A stretch of 64,000 bases of DNA from UBA4427 sp045106235 (GTDB lineage: Bacteria > Myxococcota_A > UBA9160 > UBA4427). The position numbers and the translations under genes are program-made. Below the pieces are notes generated by a model. That model saw only the letters and a list, made by a program, of their open reading frames with translations, did not search any database and was not told where the DNA came from. The stretch covers positions 62,001 to 126,000 of the forward strand of contig JBGCEJ010000012.1 of the NCBI GenBank assembly GCA_045106235.1, written 5' to 3'. Positions 27,780-36,926 of this stretch are shown here, piece after piece; the first letter of the stretch is position 1, and every line of letters begins with the position of its first letter.

Positions 27780-29222
27780 ATGTCCCATCTCTCCTCCCGC
27801 GCGGTGCGCGAACAGCAGGGCCATCCCGTGATTGATGCGGATGGGCATATCATTGAGTTCTTGCCGGCCGTGCGGGACTTTTTGGTAGAAGAAGGTGGCC
27901 GCGAACTGGCTGCGGAATTTGATGCGGTTCTGGGCGCCGCGGCGAAGCTCGATTCGCTTTCGCCGGATGAGCGACGTGCGATGGGCCTCTTTAAGCTGAC
28001 GTGGTGGCCCTATCCGGCGAAGAATTCTCTGGACCGCGCGACGGGGATGCTGCCGCACTTATTGTATGAGCGACTCGATGAATTCGGCATCGACTACGCG
28101 GTGCTCTATCCGACAATGGGCCTCACGGCGATGGCGCTTTCGCAGACCGAATTGCGCAACGCTTCGATTCGCGCCTTCAATCGGTGTGCGGCGGAGATGT
28201 ACGCGCCGTATTCGGATCGGCTGACGCCGGTGGCGATGATTCCGATGTACGAGCCCGGAGAAGCGATTCGCGAGCTTGAGTATTGCCGGAACGAGCTCGG
28301 CTTGAAGGCCGTCTTGTTGAACGGGTTGGTCTACCGACCTCTGGACGGCGCCGATGCGAACGCGCCGGGAGGGGCGCGTTGGATCGATGCTTTCGGTCCT
28401 GAGAGCCCGTATGACTACGACCCGGTTTGGGCGAAATGTGTGGAGCTCGGGGTGTCGCCGACCTTCCATTCGAGTGCGATGGGCTGGGGGAGTCGGACTT
28501 CGCAATCCAACTACGTCTACAACCATATCGGGAACTTCGCGCAGGCGGGGGAGGCGACTTGCCGGACGATGGTGATGCATGGGGTGCCTCAGCGTTTCCC
28601 TGAACTGCGCTGCGCTTTTCTCGAGGGTGGCGTGGCTTGGGCGGCGAACCTCTACTCGGATTTGATCGGGCATTTTGAGAAGCGCGGCTTGCCCGGAATT
28701 CATGCGTACGATCCGGATTCAATTGATCGGGCGCAGGTCCGCGCGCTCTTTGAGAGCCACGGATCCCCACGCTTTAAGAAGCACCTCGATGAACTCGAGG
28801 AAGGGCTCTCGCATCTCTCTGGCCCCGGACTGTTTCACGACGATTTCGCAGGCGCGGGCATTCAGAGTGCCGAGGATCTGAAGACGATCTTCGAGCGCAA
28901 TTTCAGATTCGGATGCGAAGCGGATGACCCGATGAATGCGGTGGGATTCAATCGAAAGATCAATCCCATGGGCGCTCAGCTTCGCGCCATTTTCAGTTCG
29001 GATATCGGCCATTGGGATGTCACGGATATGAGCGAGACCGTCGAGGAAGCTTGGGAGTTGGTCGAGGCGGGGCTGCTCACTGAAGACGATTTTCGCGATT
29101 TCACCTTCGTGAATGCGGCGACGATGTGGGCTGAGTCGGACCCCGGATTCTTTGAGGGGACCGTCGTCGAGGAAGCGGTCTCAAAGCTGATGAGTTCGTC
29201 ACCGAGCACCAGCGAGGGCTAG
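27780..29222 (+). CDS. Amidohydrolase family protein (amidohydrolase 2)
   Basis: This 480-residue metal-dependent hydrolase or decarboxylase has the amidohydrolase-2 fold. PVIDADGHIIEF contains a D-x-H-type metal site near the N terminus. VSPTFHSSAMGW and MVMHGVPQRFPELRCAFLEGG supply further His and Glu ligands. IFSSDIGHWDV holds the late Asp. These are the marks of the ACMSD/gamma-resorcylate decarboxylase-like branch, and proteins of this size are common in organisms with many CoA-ester enzymes. A GGAG eight bases before the ATG supports the start. Its last four bases overlap the end of the convergent LLM gene. Confidence 0.9.
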   Translation: MSHLSSRAVREQQGHPVIDADGHIIEFLPAVRDFLVEEGGRELAAEFDAVLGAAAKLDSLSPDERRAMGLFKLTWWPYPAKNSLDRATGMLPHLLYERLDEFGIDYAVLYPTMGLTAMALSQTELRNASIRAFNRCAAEMYAPYSDRLTPVAMIPMYEPGEAIRELEYCRNELGLKAVLLNGLVYRPLDGADANAPGGARWIDAFGPESPYDYDPVWAKCVELGVSPTFHSSAMGWGSRTSQSNYVYNHIGNFAQAGEATCRTMVMHGVPQRFPELRCAFLEGGVAWAANLYSDLIGHFEKRGLPGIHAYDPDSIDRAQVRALFESHGSPRFKKHLDELEEGLSHLSGPGLFHDDFAGAGIQSAEDLKTIFERNFRFGCEADDPMNAVGFNRKINPMGAQLRAIFSSDIGHWDVTDMSETVEEAWELVEAGLLTEDDFRDFTFVNAATMWAESDPGFFEGTVVEEAVSKLMSSSPSTSEG

Positions 29223-30154
29223 AGCTTCGAGAGGATTTCGTCTTGGTAGCGACGGATCCAGTCGCGTTGTTCGGCGATGTCGACGGTTTGGGCCTCCATA
29301 TTGCTGACCATGATGCGTCTTGCGCCCGCGTCCGTGTACGCTTTCACGAATTCGAGGTCGAAGGTCTTTGTGAAATCGAAGCTGGCGGGCCAGATTGACA
29401 GCTCGACTTTCGATGCATCGCGGTCTGCCTCTTTCGCACTCGCTGCGATTGTTTCGACGCCCTTCGCGAAATCCTCAGGCGAGATCACGTAGGGGTACCA
29501 GCCGTCTCCGAGCCGCCCCGCCCGGCGCGCGGCGAAGTCAGAGCTGCCGCCGATCAGGATCGGGACACCCTCCGGGTTGGCTGGCCGTGCATCCATATGG
29601 ACGTTTTCGAATTGAACGTGTTTCCCGTGATACGTCGCCACGTCCTCTCGCCAGAGCACGCGCATCGCCTCGATGGTTTCGTCGAGTCGCCGCCCGCGGT
29701 CTCGGTACGGGACACCTATGGCTTCGTACTCCTCGCGTTGCCAACCGATCCCCACTCCGAGTCGCAGCCGCCCGCCCGAGAGCGCGTCGAGGGTCGCGAC
29801 CCGCTTTGCCAGAATGGCAGCACTATGTTGCGAGGCGATCAGCACGGCAGTTCCTAGATTGATGCGTTCGGTCCGCGCGGCCGCGAAAGCATGCCATTCG
29901 AGGGGGTCGGGCATGAGTGTGTCAGGGGCCGTCGGCGCTTTCCCGTCGGCGGAGTAGGGGTAAAGCGGTTCGTAGTTTTCGGCCATGATCACATGCTCGA
30001 CGGTCCAGACCGACTCAACGCCTTGTTCCTCAAGCATCTCCACAAAGGGAATCACATAGGCGCGATCATCGGTAATGCCCTTCGTCATCGGCGGGATATA
30101 GCCGAGCTTGAAGCCGCCGTTTGCGTTCTTTGTGCTTGCTGAAGTACCTGGCAT
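29219..30154 (-). CDS. LLM-class oxidoreductase, probably F420-dependent
   Basis: This 311-residue luciferase-like monooxygenase superfamily protein folds as a TIM barrel. Signatures are FKLGYIPPM, VWTVEHVIMAE, RTERINLGTAVLIASQHSA, LDALSGGRLRLGVGIGWQREEYEAIG and PILIGGSSDFAARRAGRLGDGW. The pattern is that of the F420-dependent subgroup (TIGR03619-like) rather than FMN luciferases, though the cofactor cannot be proved from sequence. AAAGGA lies nine bases before the ATG. The glycosyltransferase gene is 35 bases upstream on the same strand. The 3' ends of this gene and the amidohydrolase gene overlap by four bases. Confidence 0.9.
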   Translation of the reverse strand: MPGTSASTKNANGGFKLGYIPPMTKGITDDRAYVIPFVEMLEEQGVESVWTVEHVIMAENYEPLYPYSADGKAPTAPDTLMPDPLEWHAFAAARTERINLGTAVLIASQHSAAILAKRVATLDALSGGRLRLGVGIGWQREEYEAIGVPYRDRGRRLDETIEAMRVLWREDVATYHGKHVQFENVHMDARPANPEGVPILIGGSSDFAARRAGRLGDGWYPYVISPEDFAKGVETIAASAKEADRDASKVELSIWPASFDFTKTFDLEFVKAYTDAGARRIMVSNMEAQTVDIAEQRDWIRRYQDEILSKL

Positions 30155-30189
30155 CGCGATGAATCCTTTGAGTTCGACTTCGGGAGATG

Positions 30190-32112
30190 TTATTCCGGCG
30201 TGTTTCGGTTTCGAATGCGCTGCAGCCCCGCTTTCGCAGCCTGATTATTCGGCATCAGTTGCAGCGTACGGCGAAAGGACTGCGCAGCGAAATTGTATTG
30301 GCCTTGTCGCTCGTAGGCGAGTCCTAGGCGTGCGTAGCCTGGAGGGAAGTCGGGAAAGGCTCGGATGAGCTGGAGCGCCGCCTGGACGACAGCCTTATCG
30401 CGGCCCATGGTTTCGAGCTGAAGGACGCGGGTAAGGATCGAGTCCCGCAACTGATTCTGGAGCCGTTTGTAGTCGGGGAAAGAGGAAAGCCCAAGCTGGA
30501 ACTGTTCTTCAGCGTAGAGGCGTTGGGTCAGCGCGGCTTCCGCTTCCGCATGAGCGGATTTTTCTTTGCCTTCTTCTCGAAGCGCTTCATGGCGATACCA
30601 ATGTTCGTTGCTGACGCGCTCGAATCCCGTTCCGAGATTGAAGTACCGGATGCTGAGTTCCTGATAGACGAGGTCCAGTTGAGTGACGGGGATCATGACG
30701 AGGACGATGAGTAAGGGGGCTGCTAGGCGGCGAAGGTCTCGGGCGCGCGCAAAGCTCCAGAGCTGGACGAGGGCGAAGCCGGCGAAGAGGATCGCGACGG
30801 GCACAACCGGTAAGCGCATCCGGGAGAGATTGAAAAAGATGAGCAGGCCTGAGGCGTAGGCGAAAAAGAAGAGGATGAGGACCTGCGCCATTGGGCGTCG
30901 GATTGCGAGGAACATCCCGGCCAGGGCGAAAGGCAGAACCGCAGCGTAGGTCGGGAAAGGCAGGTTCAGCATGGAGGAGACATGCTTCTGGAAATACTCG
31001 TAGCTTGCGTTGTCAGGGATTTCGTAGTGGTTGGCAAAGACGAGCGCTTTTCTGACGGTATGGCGTAGGAACTGCCCAGGATCGGCAGCGATTTCTTCGA
31101 AGCCCTTTTGGAGCCAAAAACTTGAAATTTCGCTGGGCTGAAGATCATCCCGCCCTGTGAGGCGAGCGGCCTCGGCTGCGAAATCAGATTCCTCCACATC
31201 GGGATTGGGACGGAGGAAGGGGGGCGCGAGGTAGGTCCCGGTTTGGTTTTTTCGGAAATGTCCGATGTAGAAATTCTGCCCGCCTTGGCTGTTGAGCAAG
31301 ACAAAATCGCCGCCCACGGCGTAGTTTCGAAAGCCGACAGGGAGCAGGGCGCCGGCGAGCCCGATCCCCAGAAAGAGGATGGCGAGAATTCGTCTCCCGA
31401 GCAGAGTACGGCGGATAAGGAGGTGTTCTCGGGCGCCGAAAAGCAGGATCCAAAGGGCGAGGGCGGGGACGAAGAGCAGCGAGTTGCCGCGAGTGAGGGC
31501 GAAGAGGCCGAGGAAGAAGCCTGCCGGAACCCAGGCCATCAGCGGCCGGATCGATGCATCGGGCGCGTTCATGTCAGGCGCCCCGCGCTCGACGGCTCGG
31601 GTCACGAAATAGAGCGCAACGACCATCAGGAAGATCATGACGGGGGCCTTCAGCAGCAAGCCGTCATAGAAAAAGAAGAGCTTGTAAGTGGCGGCGATCC
31701 CGCCCGCGACGAGGGCGGCGCGATCGTCAAAGACGCGTCGCGCGATCAGCATCAGGACCGCGACCGAGGCGCTGTCGAGGAGCCCCTGGGCAAGGAGTAC
31801 ATAGACGGTGTTTGGGGGTACGACTGAATAGACGAGGGCGAGAAAGTAGGGGTAGAGCGGATCGAGGTAGTAGACGCCCGTCCCGACCCAGTCACCCCCG
31901 GCGATTTCGAGGCCGCGATCGCGATAGGCGCGGGCATCGATCAGCGGGAGCTGCAGCGCCGGATTGGGCCAGGCCCGGACGAGGTAGATTGCGCGGAGGG
32001 CAAAGGCAAGCAGCGTGACGCCCAGGATGGCGGGCGCCCCGGCGAGCCGCCGCCGGCCAATTTTTAGGTCCGCGCTGAGCGAGGAGAGCATTTCCTTGTC
32101 ATTTTCGCTCAC
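30190..32112 (-). CDS. Membrane glycosyltransferase (family 39-like) with C-terminal TPRs
   Basis: This 640-residue inner-membrane protein has about eleven helices. The first loop carries acidic residues (LIDARAYRDRGLEIAGGDW, then YYLDPLYPYFLALVY) as in PMT/ArnT-type polyprenyl-phosphate-sugar transferases. After the last helix (about residue 480) come TPR-like units (FPPGYARLGLAYERQGQYNFAAQSFRRTL). A periplasmic segment, VLLNSQGGQNFYIGHFRKN, recurs in the protein encoded at 58671-60353. The sugar donor and acceptor are unknown. The start is GTG at 32112, with only a weak ribosome site. The next gene on this strand is the LLM oxidoreductase. Confidence 0.85.
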   Translation of the reverse strand: MSENDKEMLSSLSADLKIGRRRLAGAPAILGVTLLAFALRAIYLVRAWPNPALQLPLIDARAYRDRGLEIAGGDWVGTGVYYLDPLYPYFLALVYSVVPPNTVYVLLAQGLLDSASVAVLMLIARRVFDDRAALVAGGIAATYKLFFFYDGLLLKAPVMIFLMVVALYFVTRAVERGAPDMNAPDASIRPLMAWVPAGFFLGLFALTRGNSLLFVPALALWILLFGAREHLLIRRTLLGRRILAILFLGIGLAGALLPVGFRNYAVGGDFVLLNSQGGQNFYIGHFRKNQTGTYLAPPFLRPNPDVEESDFAAEAARLTGRDDLQPSEISSFWLQKGFEEIAADPGQFLRHTVRKALVFANHYEIPDNASYEYFQKHVSSMLNLPFPTYAAVLPFALAGMFLAIRRPMAQVLILFFFAYASGLLIFFNLSRMRLPVVPVAILFAGFALVQLWSFARARDLRRLAAPLLIVLVMIPVTQLDLVYQELSIRYFNLGTGFERVSNEHWYRHEALREEGKEKSAHAEAEAALTQRLYAEEQFQLGLSSFPDYKRLQNQLRDSILTRVLQLETMGRDKAVVQAALQLIRAFPDFPPGYARLGLAYERQGQYNFAAQSFRRTLQLMPNNQAAKAGLQRIRNRNTPE

Positions 32113-32295
32113 GCGTTACGCCCGCTGCATCATGAATTACAAGAGCCCGCACCTTTCATGGCGCGTAGGCAGGACGATACCGGAGCCGCGTTCGATCGGC
32201 GCTGATTTTTACGAGTCGGGACGGCTGTGCGGTGTAGTATGAAGGCCTTCCGCAGTAGCCCGTTTCGGCTTCAGGCGGTTTCGACTCAGGATCTT

Positions 32296-34020
32296 ATGTC
32301 GTCGCGTCGGTACGACCTCATTTCTGTCGGGCTGATTCTATTGATCGGGTCTGCCTACCAGCTCACCTTTCTCCGGGAAGGGATTGGGCTGATCGATGAA
32401 GGGCATCTCGCCAACGCCGCTCGGCGCTTGGTGGGTGGGGATGTTCTCTATCGAGACGTCTACTCGGTTTATCCACCGGCAAGTTTCCACGCCGTCGCCG
32501 CCCTTTTTGAGATCTTTGGGCAAAGTCTGATTGTCGTTCGGTCTTTTCATGTTGTGATGACCCTTGCCTGCGCAGTCGCGGCCTATGGCTGGGCGCGAAA
32601 GGTAATGGCGCCGGGCTGGGCATGGCTCGCGGGGATGCTGGTCGCGGTGACAGGATGGGAGTCGCTGATCGAGCGCTGTCACTACAGCTATTTGTATTCG
32701 GTCTTTCCCGTCTGCGCGATGCTTCTGATTTTGGGTCGCCCTCAAGAGACTCTTTCGCGAAGGCGGTTGTTAGGCATCGGTCTGCTTACTGGTCTGACTC
32801 TGATGTTTCGCTTGGTGCCTTTCGTTGCGCTCGTTGCTGCGCTCGCCGCGGTGGTTTTTTTGAGTTCTGGTCTGAATCGTTCGGGGGGGCGGCAAGCCGG
32901 CTGGATTGCCCTGGGCGCGGCTCTCGTGATCTTGCCGTTCGGAGTTTTCTACGCCTTAAGCGATGCGCTCGGAGAAGGGCTGCGAGCCGTTTTTTGGACC
33001 TCCTTTGGGCAATACATCCAAGGCGATTCCGGGGGCAGCGATTTCAATCTCCCTTTCCCGCCCCTGCAAATTTTACCCGCTTCCCTCTCTCGGGTAGGTC
33101 TACAAAACCTCTGGATCGTCTGGGAGTTCTACCTTCCGATTTTGATTTACGCCGCGACGTTCGTCGAATTCGGAGTCGTCCGATTGGGGCTGGGTGGTTC
33201 AGGCTCGGCCGTCAGTACGAGCGCCACCACTGCTGCCACCGCCGACGGCACAGATTCAGACGCGAGCGGTTCGGCGAGTCAGACGCGCAGGGTCGCACGG
33301 CTTTCGATGGCCATCTTCGGCGCGATTCTGTTTTTGCGCGCAACAGGCCGGTCGGATTACTACCACCTCGCCCCGGTGCTCGTTCCGGCCTATCTGCTGG
33401 GCGTCGACTATTTAGGGCGCGGCGGAGAAACTCTGCTCCGGCGGCTACGGCGGGGGAGCGGAGTGGAAGAGGCGCGCCTAACGCGCCGAATAACGCAATG
33501 GGAGCCCTTCGTCGTTTCCGTATGCGTTCTGCTGCTTTCTGGCTTCTTGCATAACGTGGATAACGCATCCAGGGGAGCGCGAAAAATTGAAGGCAAGGTG
33601 GCTTTGGCCGATGGGGGGCCATACGTCCCGAGCGGGAGTCGGCTTTATGATCTCGTTCGAGAGATTCGCTCGCGAACTCAGTCGAAGGACCCGATTCTGG
33701 TTCTGCCCTGGTACCCCGTTCTCTATTTCCTTGCCGAGCGAGATAATCCGACTCGCTTCGATTGGCTCTTTCCGGGATATTTGAACTCTGAATTGGAGAC
33801 CGCGAGATTCGTGGACTCGATCGAGGGGAGTCGGGCGAAGACGGTGATCTATTCGCCTGCTGCAATCGATGGTCGGCAAGATCGGTCTCTGTCTGGATTC
33901 GCTCCGTCTCTAGATCGTTATTTGCGCCAGAGTTTTCGTCCAGTCAAATGGTACGGAAGCTTCCTGCTGATGGAGCGGCGGCAAGCTGGCTTTGACCGTG
34001 GGGTTGAGGGGCGGCGATGA
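32296..34020 (+). CDS. Membrane glycosyltransferase, ArnT/family 39-like
   Basis: This multi-pass protein of about 574 residues opens with a hydrophobic helix. The luminal acidic loop GLIDEGHLANAARRLVGGDVLYRDVYSVYPPAS is the D/E-rich site used by PMT/ArnT-type transferases to act on lipid-linked sugars. Nine or more helices follow. A Ser/Thr/Ala-rich insert (about SAVSTSATTAATADGTDSD) sits in one loop and looks like a spacer. The start is uncertain: ATG at 32296 has AGGA close by, but ATG at 32239 is also possible. Its stop overlaps the SGNH hydrolase start by four bases (ATGA), so the products probably act together on a cell-surface glycan. Confidence 0.82.
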   Translation: MSSRRYDLISVGLILLIGSAYQLTFLREGIGLIDEGHLANAARRLVGGDVLYRDVYSVYPPASFHAVAALFEIFGQSLIVVRSFHVVMTLACAVAAYGWARKVMAPGWAWLAGMLVAVTGWESLIERCHYSYLYSVFPVCAMLLILGRPQETLSRRRLLGIGLLTGLTLMFRLVPFVALVAALAAVVFLSSGLNRSGGRQAGWIALGAALVILPFGVFYALSDALGEGLRAVFWTSFGQYIQGDSGGSDFNLPFPPLQILPASLSRVGLQNLWIVWEFYLPILIYAATFVEFGVVRLGLGGSGSAVSTSATTAATADGTDSDASGSASQTRRVARLSMAIFGAILFLRATGRSDYYHLAPVLVPAYLLGVDYLGRGGETLLRRLRRGSGVEEARLTRRITQWEPFVVSVCVLLLSGFLHNVDNASRGARKIEGKVALADGGPYVPSGSRLYDLVREIRSRTQSKDPILVLPWYPVLYFLAERDNPTRFDWLFPGYLNSELETARFVDSIEGSRAKTVIYSPAAIDGRQDRSLSGFAPSLDRYLRQSFRPVKWYGSFLLMERRQAGFDRGVEGRR

Positions 34021-35207
34021 CGACGAAGCAGTATCGCATCGTTCTTGTACGTTTGGGACTCGTGTTAGGGGGTCTGGTTTTGGGCACGGTCCTGGGCGAA
34101 GTTGCTCTACGTGCACTCTCCTTACCGAAGGCGGGGCCCTTTCTTCAGGAGTTTCGGGGCGAGCGGTTCAAGGTCATGAGCTATGACGAGAACCCGACGG
34201 GCGCGTTCGATCTCGACCTGAATGAGCCTGCTGTGCGTGAGCGGATCGCTCGCCGGCTGCATGATCCAGCGGATTTTGAAGAGAGCTGGAGGGATACGCC
34301 CTACGGCGTCGAATTCGATCTGAATGCGCTCGGTTTTCGTGAACGTGCGTTTCGACCTCGGGCGACGCCGCGTGGGCTTCCCGGGGCGGTCCGCCGGATC
34401 GCAATCGTGGGGGATAGCTTTACGGTGGGGCACGGCCTGCCGAACCATCTGTCCTACCCGAGACGGCTTGAAGCGCTGCTCCGGGAGCGGGAGGCTCGTT
34501 CCAAGGGGCCGGAAGTAGAAGTCCTTAACCTCGGTCAGGGCGATACGGATCTCAGGCAAGTTATGCGGGTCGCGGGCTTCAGTTTGAAGCAGCTTGATCC
34601 AGACATCCTGATATACGGCTACTTCCTGAATGATCCGCTCCGTACTCTGGAAGCCGATTCAGAGACGATTCTGCACGATATGCTCGATGCGGGCTGGACT
34701 CGAATTGAACAGAGCCGCGCGACCACGCGGATCGGGCAGGCCGAGCGCGGTTTCTCTCGCGTTTTCGATTTAATGGAGGTCGCGCTGGCCGATCGAAACG
34801 TTACGAATTCGACGGTGGATTGGTATCAGCGCCTTCATGAACCCGAGGCATGGCGCCCGACGCGTGATCAGATCAAGCGCCTTGCAGATGCCGCGCGGCG
34901 AAGCGAAGTTCGATTCATCGTTCTACTTCTCCCTCTCCCGTTTCAGATTTCGGAGGGGTATCCCTTTGCGAAGGCGCATCTCGCCATGGCGGATGCGCTT
35001 CGAGACGTTGGCGTCGAAACCGTCGATGCATTGCCGGCGCTGCAGGGATTTTCAGATGAAGCACTCCGCTTACATCCGCGGGACCGCCACCCGAGTCCGC
35101 TCTACGCGGAGCGCGTTTCGGGTCTTTTAGCGGATCTTCTTTCGGCGTCAGCGGTGCCTGCCGCGCCCGTGGTGCCTGCGGAGCCGGCGTCCTCTCGGCC
35201 GCGCTGA
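34017..35207 (+). CDS. SGNH/GDSL-type hydrolase, membrane-anchored
   Basis: This 396-residue protein has one N-terminal helix (IVLVRLGLVLGGLVLGTVLGEVALRAL) and then an SGNH domain. Block I is RRIAIVGDSFTVGHGL with the nucleophile Ser. LNLGQGDTDLRQVM gives the Gly block, and YGYFLNDPLRTL an Asn. The final DRHPSPLYAERVS holds the Asp and His of the catalytic pair. It is probably an O-acetyl esterase or acyl-modifying enzyme of surface polysaccharide, facing the periplasm; this is inference. It is coupled to the glycosyltransferase gene upstream. Its last 106 bases lie antisense to the end of the UPF0104 gene. Confidence 0.87.
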   Translation: MTTKQYRIVLVRLGLVLGGLVLGTVLGEVALRALSLPKAGPFLQEFRGERFKVMSYDENPTGAFDLDLNEPAVRERIARRLHDPADFEESWRDTPYGVEFDLNALGFRERAFRPRATPRGLPGAVRRIAIVGDSFTVGHGLPNHLSYPRRLEALLREREARSKGPEVEVLNLGQGDTDLRQVMRVAGFSLKQLDPDILIYGYFLNDPLRTLEADSETILHDMLDAGWTRIEQSRATTRIGQAERGFSRVFDLMEVALADRNVTNSTVDWYQRLHEPEAWRPTRDQIKRLADAARRSEVRFIVLLLPLPFQISEGYPFAKAHLAMADALRDVGVETVDALPALQGFSDEALRLHPRDRHPSPLYAERVSGLLADLLSASAVPAAPVVPAEPASSRPR

Positions 35208-36166
35208 ATGATGCGCTCGCGCTGAAGATCGGGGAGGTAAGAGAGTCCGATGCCGCCTCTCATGAGCAAGAGCAGGAAGGGAAAGCTGAAGGCGAACGCA
35301 GCGACGGCCGCTTCATTGCCCGCTTCGCCAAAAGCGCCTGCAAAAAAATAGATCATCGCCGCCTGCTGGGTGCCGAGGCCGGCGGGTGTGATCGGGAGTC
35401 CGCCGGCGATTTGGATGAAGGGGGTCGCGATGAGGACCACAGTCAAGGGGATCTCGACGCCGAAGGCATGGAGCCCACAGAAGAACACGCCCGCGAAGAC
35501 GGTTTGATAGGCGATCTTAATCAGGGAGAGGATGAGGAGGTCGCGAATCCGCGTGGTGCGGAATGCCGCGAAGAGGGGCGCTTGCTGTACGCGGCGTAAG
35601 AGGGGCCATCCAGGAAGGTCCCGGCGAAGAGCGAGGTACGCGCCAGCGATTCCGCTCGCGAGGCTGAACGTGATCGCGAGGGCGTAGGGAAGGGCGGTCG
35701 ATGTGAGCGGGAATGCACTGGTCGTCGCTTCTTGCCCGCGGATGAGCGGCCAGAAGAGAAGGCCCGTCACGCCGAGGATCGAAAGCGCGAAGAGGCTCAG
35801 GAGCTGATAGAGAAGGAGGCTACTTGCTCCTTCGAGGAGCGGGACTTGATGCCGCATCTTCAGCCGAAGCGCGACGGCGGCCTGTCCCACGTTCCAGTGG
35901 ATGGGAGCGAGTAGGTACGTCATTCCGCGAAGGGATCTCGCCTGGCGGGCGCTGAGGCGATTGCCCTTGAGCGATGTGACCGAGAAGAGGAAGCGGTAAG
36001 CCAGGGTGTCGAGGAGGAACCAGGTGACCGCTCCGCTGAAGACGACCGCGATGAAGAGCGGTGCGTTGGCCTGTTGGGCGGCCGCGACGACGGCTTTGAA
36101 GGGGATTCTCTGAAAAAGGGCGGCGACGAGTATGGCCGCGAAGATCCAGGGAGCGACGGCGCGCAT
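35102..36166 (-). CDS. UPF0104 / LPG-synthase-TM-like membrane protein (flippase-like)
   Basis: This 354-residue integral membrane protein has about eight helices and no soluble domain. Its pattern matches the UPF0104 (lysylphosphatidylglycerol synthase TM region-like) family: GAVTWFLLDTLAYRFLF, MTYLLAPIHWNVGQAAVALRLK, FIQIAGGLPITPAGLGTQQAAMIYFFAG. Members are thought to move lipids or lipid-linked sugars across the membrane. The C-terminal tail is a charged extension (GTTGAAGTADAERRSAKRPETR) that overlaps, antisense, the end of the SGNH hydrolase gene. The gene begins three bases after the 2OG-oxygenase stop codon, so the two form an operon. Confidence 0.83.
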   Translation of the reverse strand: MRAVAPWIFAAILVAALFQRIPFKAVVAAAQQANAPLFIAVVFSGAVTWFLLDTLAYRFLFSVTSLKGNRLSARQARSLRGMTYLLAPIHWNVGQAAVALRLKMRHQVPLLEGASSLLLYQLLSLFALSILGVTGLLFWPLIRGQEATTSAFPLTSTALPYALAITFSLASGIAGAYLALRRDLPGWPLLRRVQQAPLFAAFRTTRIRDLLILSLIKIAYQTVFAGVFFCGLHAFGVEIPLTVVLIATPFIQIAGGLPITPAGLGTQQAAMIYFFAGAFGEAGNEAAVAAFAFSFPFLLLLMRGGIGLSYLPDLQRERIIQRGREDAGSAGTTGAAGTADAERRSAKRPETRSA

Positions 36167-36169
36167 GCT

Positions 36170-36886
36170 CTAGAACTGCTGGATCTGTTTGCCGATCAAC
36201 CAATCGCGAACGCGCCAGTACGCCTCCGTCGTGTTGTAGACGACGATGAAGACGCGTCGCATTTCATCGGGGGGGCATTCGATCGGGCGCACAGCATGCC
36301 AAGCCGATTTGCGACCTTTGAATACGAGGCTGCGGTTGCCTACGCAATTCGCTTCGACACGATGCTCGAAATCATTCAACCGAGGAGCGGCTCGCCGCCG
36401 GAAGATACGCTCGCTGCCGAGGAGAACCGTTTCCCCGCCCCATTCTCGACTCCATTCCTGCGAGTTGAAATAAAAAATATGGCTTCCAAGTTCTCGCTGC
36501 TGGTCGATGTGCGGAGAGACGCCGAGCCCGATCGGGGTGTAGTGCCAGTGGAAGCGGAGGGTCATCGATCGTACGCCCATGAGGCGGCAAGCGATCTGGC
36601 GGTAGCGAGGCGACCGCAGCTCTTCGATAAACGTTTTCCACGCAGGCGAAACGGCGAGGGAAGTATCGTACTCAAGCGAGAAGCGGTCGTGGGGAATCTG
36701 GCCGGCATAACGCCGCTTGCCGAATTTCTGATCGAAGAGCTCAATGGGCGGCAGCTCGGCGCGAAGCTGCTCCCAGCCCTCAGGATGGACGAGATCAAGC
36801 GGATTCAGGAAGGGGTAGGGCTCTTGGGTGTGAAAGCCCGTCTCGTGGAGCTCTTCGAAACGATCGAAATCGAAGAAGCCTTTCAT
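36170..36886 (-). CDS. 2OG-Fe(II) oxygenase superfamily protein
   Basis: This 238-residue protein has the jelly-roll iron site of 2-oxoglutarate dioxygenases. H and D lie in VSPHIDQQRELGSHIFYFN, and GGETVLLGSE follows in the expected strand. The distal His is in KSAWHAVRPIECPPDEMRRVF, where the Arg that would bind 2-oxoglutarate is the R in MRRVF or RPI. The family hydroxylates amino acids, lipids and small molecules, and the substrate here is unknown. AAAGGA seven bases before the ATG supports the start. It lies between an amidohydrolase gene (40 bases upstream) and the UPF0104 gene. Confidence 0.83.
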   Translation of the reverse strand: MKGFFDFDRFEELHETGFHTQEPYPFLNPLDLVHPEGWEQLRAELPPIELFDQKFGKRRYAGQIPHDRFSLEYDTSLAVSPAWKTFIEELRSPRYRQIACRLMGVRSMTLRFHWHYTPIGLGVSPHIDQQRELGSHIFYFNSQEWSREWGGETVLLGSERIFRRRAAPRLNDFEHRVEANCVGNRSLVFKGRKSAWHAVRPIECPPDEMRRVFIVVYNTTEAYWRVRDWLIGKQIQQF

Positions 36887-36926
36887 GCCGAAATCCTTTC
36901 TCGCTCTGATGGAACTAACGGAGAGG

